Shown piece by piece: positions 58,016 through 64,000 of a stretch of 64,000 nt of DNA (position 1 is its first letter; each line of letters opens with the position of its first letter). The stretch is from the NCBI GenBank assembly GCA_027946365.1, contig JAPEUQ010000013.1, positions 806,001 through 870,000 of the forward strand, given 5' to 3'. Both the position numbers and the translations under genes were made by a program. Under the pieces are notes generated by a model, which saw only the letters and a program-made list of their open reading frames with translations, did no database searches and was not told the DNA's origin. This DNA is from Kalmusia sp. IMI 367209. Lineage: Eukaryota > Ascomycota > Dothideomycetes > Pleosporales > Didymosphaeriaceae.

Positions 58016-58679
58016 CTAGAATCCTTTCTCCTGTCCTAATTTTGCGTCTGCATCCCGCTCTTCGTGCTTCTCAGCCTTTTCCTCGTCTCCACGTCTCTGT
58101 GCGGACCAAGTCCGCCATTTCAGAACCGTTATCCATATGCTCCTGATCACCGCGCCGCAATTAAGTCCCTGCAAGAGCGCATAGGGTATCTGAAATGCAA
58201 ATACTGCCCACCAGTCCTTCCCAGGCCACTGAATGAAAGCAAGAAGTGTCGCTGGCACCATGCAGACGAGAAAAACTGGTGTAAAATACCTAAATCGCTG
58301 TCGATTCATATCGTAGAGTTTCCAAAGGACGAGGTAGAAAGCAATATATACGCCAATAAAGACGTAAAACGGTGGCTCGCGGAGGAAGAACCAGCGGCGT
58401 TGCATGCATTCCTACCGCTGGTCAGGATTCCAGTTTTTACATATTTTTTCAGGGAATACCGACCGGCCTATCGCCTTCAGCCCAAAGAGGCCATTTCTCT
58501 TCCTCGCAATATGCCAATTCTTTCATCTCAGAGAGCTCTCTCGCTCGAACGAGACCTCGCGAAAGCTCACAGTCCACGAGTGCGGCCAATAGGCAGAGAG
58601 ATGCGCCATGAAGTAACAGTGAACGTGCAAAATCTGCCCAAGGCGTGGTTGAGTCAGTGTAGATCGGGCGGGGTGCCAT
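58016..58679 (-). CDS. Small multi-TM protein, gene model unresolved
   Basis: The 3' part (58016-58411) encodes three likely TM segments: FYVFIGVYIAFYLVLWKLY, FTPVFLVCMVPATLLAFI and WWAVFAFQIPYALLQGLNCG, followed by IRSIWITVLKW and a charged tail. The 5' part (58460-58679, ATG 58679) has APRPIYTDSTTPWADFARS, a hydrophobic SLLLHGASLCLLAALVDCE and EKWPLWAEGDRPVG. A 48-nt intron-like stretch between them (GTATTC...GGTAG) links them well in content. The phases differ by one, however, so the exact junction is off or a base is wrong. A standalone 129-residue protein starting at MQRRWFF (58405) is the alternative. I do not recognise the family. Confidence 0.5.
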
Positions 58680-59498
58680 AAGTGCGGCGGCTGAACAAAC
58701 GAGTAATGACAATAGCCGATGAATACGCGCGATGCGGTCGCGAGGACGTTCGGAAAGGCTGTTCGTTAATGAGAGGGAAAGGATGGCTTGGATCTACGGG
58801 GCAGTGCTGATGGGCGCCGCATTCAGGCTCACCATGTCCGGTAGTACAGGAGCAGGCTCGATGCCACACTTGCAGGCGCATATAATATTATCCTTCCTCG
58901 GTACTTTTTTTGACTCCGATTTTTATACTCGACTAGCAACCACCTGAGGGTTTTGGATAAGGTAGCGGGTGGCTCAAAGCCGGGCTTCGTAACGTATTGT
59001 GTTTTAGCCCCCACCATCGGCTATCGCTACCTCCGCGCTATATCATGAGCATATGTAAAAATTGAGGTCGTGAAGCTCCAAGCATCCCCAAAGTCGACCG
59101 GAATACGAATTGTGAGATCGATATCTCGCACTGAGTTCGACTAGTATCTGTTGATGTCAAACCATCATAGCGTGATCTATGTAGGGCTATTTCAAGATAG
59201 TAGCACTTTGTCTGTTAGAGCAGCTATCTTCCCTCAGTGCTACTTTACATGAGGTGCTGGAAACGATTCAAGCCACGAGAACAGTAGCCAGTGCCCTAAA
59301 ATCATACACGCTTTACTAGATAGCAATCGCTATAAATGTATTATTTGGTTCGTGCAGTATTTGAAATAGAGATGAGCCAAGAACTATGAAGAGGTATATT
59401 GAACGACAACATTTAATTATAGTAGTGTTTTAGATAGGAGCAAATGAAGTCTTTTGTGGACTTTTATAACCACGCTGTCCTCACGCCAATCTAATTGG
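58680..59498. other. Intergenic
   Basis: 819 bp; no gene or repeat recognised. It presumably includes the promoter of the multi-TM gene. Confidence 0.4.
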
Positions 59499-62400
59499 CT
59501 ACATATGAAACATCTTCTCGGCATCTGTGCTCTGTAGTGGGGAAAGCTCCGCGCCAAACAACTTCCGTAATACAATCTTCCAATCTATCTCATGATGACT
59601 AAGAAAGCGAAGGATTTTGGAAAAACATGCTAAAAGTATCAATGTGACAATGACAGATATGATGAAGGATCTCGTGTTTCTTTCAGACACAAGTACCGGC
59701 GTACTTGTCGAGAACAAAGTGGTAACTATGAGGAAAGCGTATATTATCTGCATTATGTAAGTATAATCATTACGAGAATACGATATATATTGCACTGTGC
59801 TTACCCAGTCCAAGGCATTCATGAAACGACCGTTGTAAGCTGCCGCTCTTTTAGCGTCTATTGCCACGTGCAGGACTCCTCGATTAACATAAATTGAATC
59901 ACGCTGAAGCATGGCCGACTCAGTATCGATTCTCATCCTTTCCTTATTCATACAAAGCGCGACCTTCACCATCAATTTAGCATCAACTGGAATATTTGGA
60001 GGAAGGATCTTACAATATCAATTTTCGCCGTTAACGATCTCTCAAAGCTGCCGAAGCGATTCTCGACCTCAGCCAGCTCCATAGATGACCGGAAGATACT
60101 CTTTAGGGCCCACTCGACTGACGCACATTTCAGGTCCTCAAAGTAGTATATATCTCCTGCGGGGCCCATAAAGTTCTTCAGAGCCTCTCTGGTTGTAGAT
60201 AGGTGGCTTTTAAAATCTATGATAAGGTCGAGAGCACGAGTGAAGAAGTCAGAGCTTTTTTCTAACTCCTCGAGTGTGCTCACCGACGTTCGGCATGAAG
60301 CAGTATTGCATTGCTTTGATAACTATCAAAGCATCATAAATCAGTGAGAGACAAGATCAAAGTAGCATACTCTAGCTTACATGTTGCTCCATGCTGCTCT
60401 CAAGCTTGTGAGTGAGATACGACCACTCAGCCACAATTTGTGTCAATGAACGCTGGCATATCTTTAGCCAGTACTTCCTGGGATCCCAGATGGAGATATC
60501 AGTGGTTGGCTCCAGAATGCTGCCTATACCACTTTCGATGTCATCATCGCTAAAGGTGTCATCAAGAGAGTCATTTCTCCACAAGCTCGAGCCATCTTCG
60601 AATTCGTTGTTGTCAATGTGCTCCTCAAAGTCATCGCTGAATGAATAAACAGTCCACTTCCGAGAATCGATGCCCACGATATTAACAGACGTATTCCGTA
60701 AAGATAAATATGTTGTTTTGTTTGCATCTGCGCCGGGTTCGGCGAAAAGAAATGAGACATCTGAGTTCTTCGTACGACTAGGACGCTTTCTATCACATAA
60801 GTGCGGGGACTTCGTCTCCCTAAACGAATAATATGGTAAGTGTAATTCCAAATGGAAGGTTTGGAACCCCACTATCTGGGATTGTCAGTGCATAGTCAGA
60901 ACCGTCACTAATTTGTATGATTCTCACTGGAATATTGACTTTGATTGAACACTTTGAATCGATATGCTTCCATATAGCTTCTCTGAGAGGCCTGACTTCA
61001 TGGTATCTTGCACTCCGAGCAAGGCTTGCTATAGCGAGCGTATCAAGATTTGAGATATGACTGGCAACTGTAAGTGCATGTCATGTGTTTTCTGGTGAAG
61101 CTTACATCACACGTCGGTATGCGTTCGTCGTAGGATCCGGCTTGGTCGGCTGCGATAATTGTGAGATAATTGAGAAGATCTTCGCTCAGAGTGTAATAAC
61201 TTACTTGATTAATAAAGTGCTCGTATAACTCTGTTGAGCTGCGAAGTCTGATTACCTTATCGCCGATACTCGAGTCTTTTAACCATGCTCTCGCTTTTGG
61301 TGTATGTAGGTCTGGCATGAAATTCACTCCATTTTCGTTGGTATGGCGGCAGAATTTTTGGATCACTTCTTCTGCCCGCGATCGCAGGGACTGTTGATCA
61401 ACCTTCAAAAATAGTTGAATTTCGTCGTCTCTTGCAACCTCAAAGTCGTTCACCAGGACCTTCAGACGCATAACAGCTGGTTCATTATGCCATATTCGGT
61501 TCTCATTGAATTCAGGACCCCAAGAAGGTTTTGGCCGAAAGGTTCCACAATGGAGGCAGCCAGAATCTACAAAACTACTAGGGACTTGGTTGTCGTGTAA
61601 AAGTTCTTGCTGCAATGGAACAGTTAAACTACTTTTGTCACCAAAGGAAGAGCCTGTTACCCTATCGCTTTCGAGTACAGTATTCACTGCGGCTCTATCA
61701 CCGCTAACTGATTGTCGTTGATCGTTTACGGATATATCGTCTTGAGAGGGAAGAGCGACGGACATAGCTCCCATGCATTGCCTGATATTCTCGAATACGT
61801 CAGGAGCGGGTAAAACGTAAGCGTCCCCAAAGAGGTCGTTGGCTACAACGTGTCCGTAGAGTTGCGGTGCGGCATAGTGCACTACCCATGCACCAGAATC
61901 GCCTTCACGGACTGTCGATACTTGTCATTTATGATCGAGCAACATAGGAAAATGGGATACTCACCAGTACCATGTTCTAATTGTAGAGTATAGGCCTCTG
62001 CGAAAGCTTCGCTATCGTCAAGCAATATATCAGTGGGAAGATTTAATAGTTCACCCCGCTGAGAGCCGTCAGTTCCTGCGAGTAGTAGGACTGGATCCGA
62101 GACGCCATCGTGAAAGTCTGGCCTTTCACTAATCAGAACTTCGTGTCCCTTATCAACTCTATCTGGAGAGCCTGGGACGTGAAAAGCTGTGGTTGCTGAA
62201 AGAGCTTTATTCATGAGAGGTTTGCAGACGGAAAATACAGCCCAGTCATACGAGGGCTTCACGCGCTTAGCACGGACGCCGGCCAACGCACTAGTATCCA
62301 GAACATGGCCGATCGTGTTTCTTGCTTTATGCGGTCCCTCAGCACTCATGTCAGTGATATCTACACAGAGACCATTTCCTATAGGAGCGGGCGAATCATT

Positions 62401-63120
62401 TTTGAGTTGAACGTTTTGGACAGCGTGCCCAGCGGTAAATCCGTATAGCTCAGGGTAGCCAGGTCTATGAACTACCTTAATGATACCTCCGAATGTGCAC
62501 TGCTGTGACTCGTTGAGTAGTATGGGTAAACCAGCATAAGTCGGAGTATTCCTGTTCTCGAGGGTCCGGGAACATGACACTTCGATATCCATTGGTACTG
62601 AGAGACGTTTTGGAGGCCGTGGAATGAACATGAACGGAAGTCCCGGGAAATTGACGCTATCTGGATTCAGAAGCTGCGATATCACGGTCGTTCTGAAGAA
62701 ATCACACACGATCTTTTCTAAATGAGGTTCCCCTAACACTACGACCCACCAACGGGCATCTTGTGACGACTCCCCTATGATGGCTAGTTTCACCACCACC
62801 CTTCCGGGGGGATCACGGTGTTTCTTTGTGACTTCCTTCGCTGAAAGGTCCTTGATGCCGCGTCTGATTGTACCGTAGTAGTCCAATGTTGCTTCATCAC
62901 CGCCTCTGCTGAATTTGAAAAGATTCGTACCAGGTATTGGAAACCCGGGTTCAACCTGGTTGGGAGTGGCATCAATAGCTACTGGTGTCCGAGGAATTTC
63001 GTCTGAGTTGCTTATAGAACCGTACGTAGAGTCTTTCAGTGAGTTTTCATCAGCCTGGTCGCCGGATTTCCCAGCTACTGGGGTCGCTCGTGATGTCCTT
63101 GATGGTTGGGAATGCTCCAT
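59499..63120 (-). CDS. Trypsin-like protease fused to a CorA-like membrane region
   Basis: Exons 61965-63120, 61111-61911, 60381-61067 (one frameshift), 60014-60322, 59805-59963 and 59499-59747; about 1119 residues. Trypsin-fold motifs with a full triad are ELYGFTAGHAV (H232), SYDWAVFSV (D292) and REGDSGAWVV (S391), the last completed across the first intron. Then LYGHVVANDL and AYVLPAPDVFENI, as in fungal proteins of this type. The middle has a helical region and HLELHLPYYSFRE, KWTVYSFSDDF, WDPRKYWLKICQRSLTQIVA. The C-terminus has VALCMNKERMRIDTESAMLQ and two TMs (YAFLIVTTLFSTS and FIISVIVTLILLACFSKIL), reminiscent of CorA-like fungal membrane proteins. The intron at 61068-61110 uses a weaker GTGATG donor. 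In exon 3 a C4 run (60867-60870, plus strand) must lose one base to keep the frame. The role is unknown; a membrane-tethered sensor or protease is inferred. Confidence 0.75.
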
Positions 63121-63533
63121 CGCTGATGGGTTAGATCGATAGATTTCGAATTGCTATCATTCAAAGTAGAGTTAGGCTTCTTTTTGGGCTCTTTGGATGA
63201 AGGTTGAGCTTTGAGAAAGCTAATCTGGAGTTTGGTTGAATGAGATTTCAAATGCTTCAAGCACTGAAAGAATCTATCTGTCAGCCTGATGCGGGGCAAA
63301 AATGCCTTCCGGTGAAGAAGGAACGGCTGATCATGCAGTTGTGCCTAAAGAACGATGCCGGTTTTGATCAGGCAGACCTTCTGCATCGTGGAGACGTATT
63401 ATTGGTCCAGGAGCTGTTCAGCCTTGTCTACGTGCAGTGTTGAGGCAAACTCAAGCAGTTAGAACATAACATGCCAAGAGCACTCGAAGAAAACGCATAT
63501 TAGGACTATGTTCTGATCACTTCTGCGTTAATA
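63121..63533. promoter_or_regulatory. Head-to-head promoter region
   Basis: 413 bp between the protease-membrane gene and the partial gene that follows; possibly shared regulation. No other gene was supported. Confidence 0.4.
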
Positions 63534-64000
63534 ATGCCACATTCAGGTGAGAGCATCTCGCTTCTCACCCCATCTCCGTTCGAGGACTCTTTCACCCTTG
63601 CTCGATTCCCAGGTACTATCCCGGAGCGAATCTGTCAAATCTTGTGGGAATGGGAAGATTGCTCGCATTGCGCGAACCACGGTATATGCAATGCTTCTTT
63701 GTGCAGATGGAAGCGACGCCAAGCGCTAGAGCCATTCTTTCGATTTTACAAAATTGCAACATTTTGGAATAGCCCGGAGGAGCTTTCTGGAAGTCGACCT
63801 GCTCTCCGAGACCATGAGGACCTCCTAAGTATAATTCGTTCAATCAAAGACAAACCGGACTTGCCAAAGCAGGCGCTTCTTCACGAGCACTTCTTCACAT
63901 ACGACGATGCGCTTCCCAGTATGGTGGATCAGATGGAAGCTTTCGACCTCGCTATCAGCGTAATGACGATGATATCTTGTTCGCATCGGCCATGGGATCT
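63534..64000 (+). CDS. Partial gene at window end, unnamed fungal family
   Basis: The ATG at 63534 opens a frame that stays open to the window edge (155 codons), so it is 3'-truncated by the window. Protein: MPHSGESISLLTPSPFEDSF, TLARFPGTIPERICQILWEW, then a Cys/His cluster CSHCANHGICNASLCRWKRR that could bind zinc. ALEPFFRFYKIATFWN, LPKQALLHEHFFTYDDALPS and MVDQMEAFDLAISVMTMISC follow. The ordered blocks resemble an unnamed Pezizomycotina family I have seen but cannot name. A GTGAGA at 63546 could be a donor, but the frame is open through it, so I read it as coding. It diverges from the protease-membrane gene. Confidence 0.6.
   Translation, partial: MPHSGESISLLTPSPFEDSFTLARFPGTIPERICQILWEWEDCSHCANHGICNASLCRWKRRQALEPFFRFYKIATFWNSPEELSGSRPALRDHEDLLSIIRSIKDKPDLPKQALLHEHFFTYDDALPSMVDQMEAFDLAISVMTMISCSHRPWD

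Noticed and set aside
59964..60013. Suspected frameshift in the protease-membrane gene
   Set aside because: A 50-nt intron with GTAAGA donor and GAAG acceptor, phase 0, explains the frame change.
1..64000. CRISPR arrays, bacterial operons, ribosome binding sites
   Set aside because: No regularly spaced direct repeats; gene structure is eukaryotic throughout.

Overview
This is nuclear DNA of a filamentous ascomycete (Pezizomycotina, most likely Dothideomycetes). The evidence is spliceosomal introns of about 43-110 nt with GTRNGT...YAG borders, Zn2Cys6 clusters, a PIR-type cell-wall protein, a fungal GT90 enzyme, and families seen mainly in Pezizomycotina (DUF6601-, DUF7730-, DUF7923-like; these names are from memory). 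Exon borders were derived by hand from splice signals and phase, so each gene span lists its exons.

Layout. 1-8.6 kb is gene-poor: a frameshifted DUF6601-like gene, a frameshifted GT90 gene, one small membrane protein, tRNA-like remnants and a repeat copy. 8.6-9.6 kb is prohibitin-1. 9.6-14 kb is nearly empty apart from a possible small secreted protein and a GC-rich island. 14-46 kb is dense: a C2H2 transcription factor, an OBAP/DUF1264 protein, a NOPCHAP1-like nucleolar factor, an eIF4E-like protein, a methyltransferase, a Sam37/metaxin protein, an SRPK-like kinase, a small two-TM protein, a CCCH/DUF7923 protein, an Irc22/TRAP-alpha protein, aprataxin, a DEAH helicase with UBA and RWD domains, and a 2,406-residue protein. 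The last carries a zinc ribbon, a bZIP-like basic motif, two PHD fingers, three Zn2Cys6 clusters, a dsRBD-like segment and a trypsin-like C-terminus. 46-59.5 kb holds an orphan family protein with a C-terminal TM, two DUF7730-like genes (one frameshifted), a PIR/GPI wall protein, a Q/P-rich protein, an ABM-like protein and a small multi-TM protein. 59.5-64 kb holds a trypsin-like protease joined to a CorA-like membrane region, and a divergent gene that runs off the window.

Most housekeeping genes form head-to-head or tail-to-tail pairs. They cover translation and RNA biology (eIF4E-like, DEAH helicase, NOPCHAP1-like, CCCH protein), mitochondria (prohibitin, Sam37), ER (Irc22) and DNA repair (aprataxin). 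The accessory content sits in the flanks with the repeats.

The strongest candidates for something undescribed are the giant zinc-finger/protease fusion (38.5-45.9 kb) and the protease-membrane protein with its divergent partner (59.5-64 kb). Separately, several otherwise intact genes are each broken by one base at or beside a homopolymer run. This could be assembly error or recent decay, and I cannot tell which from sequence alone.
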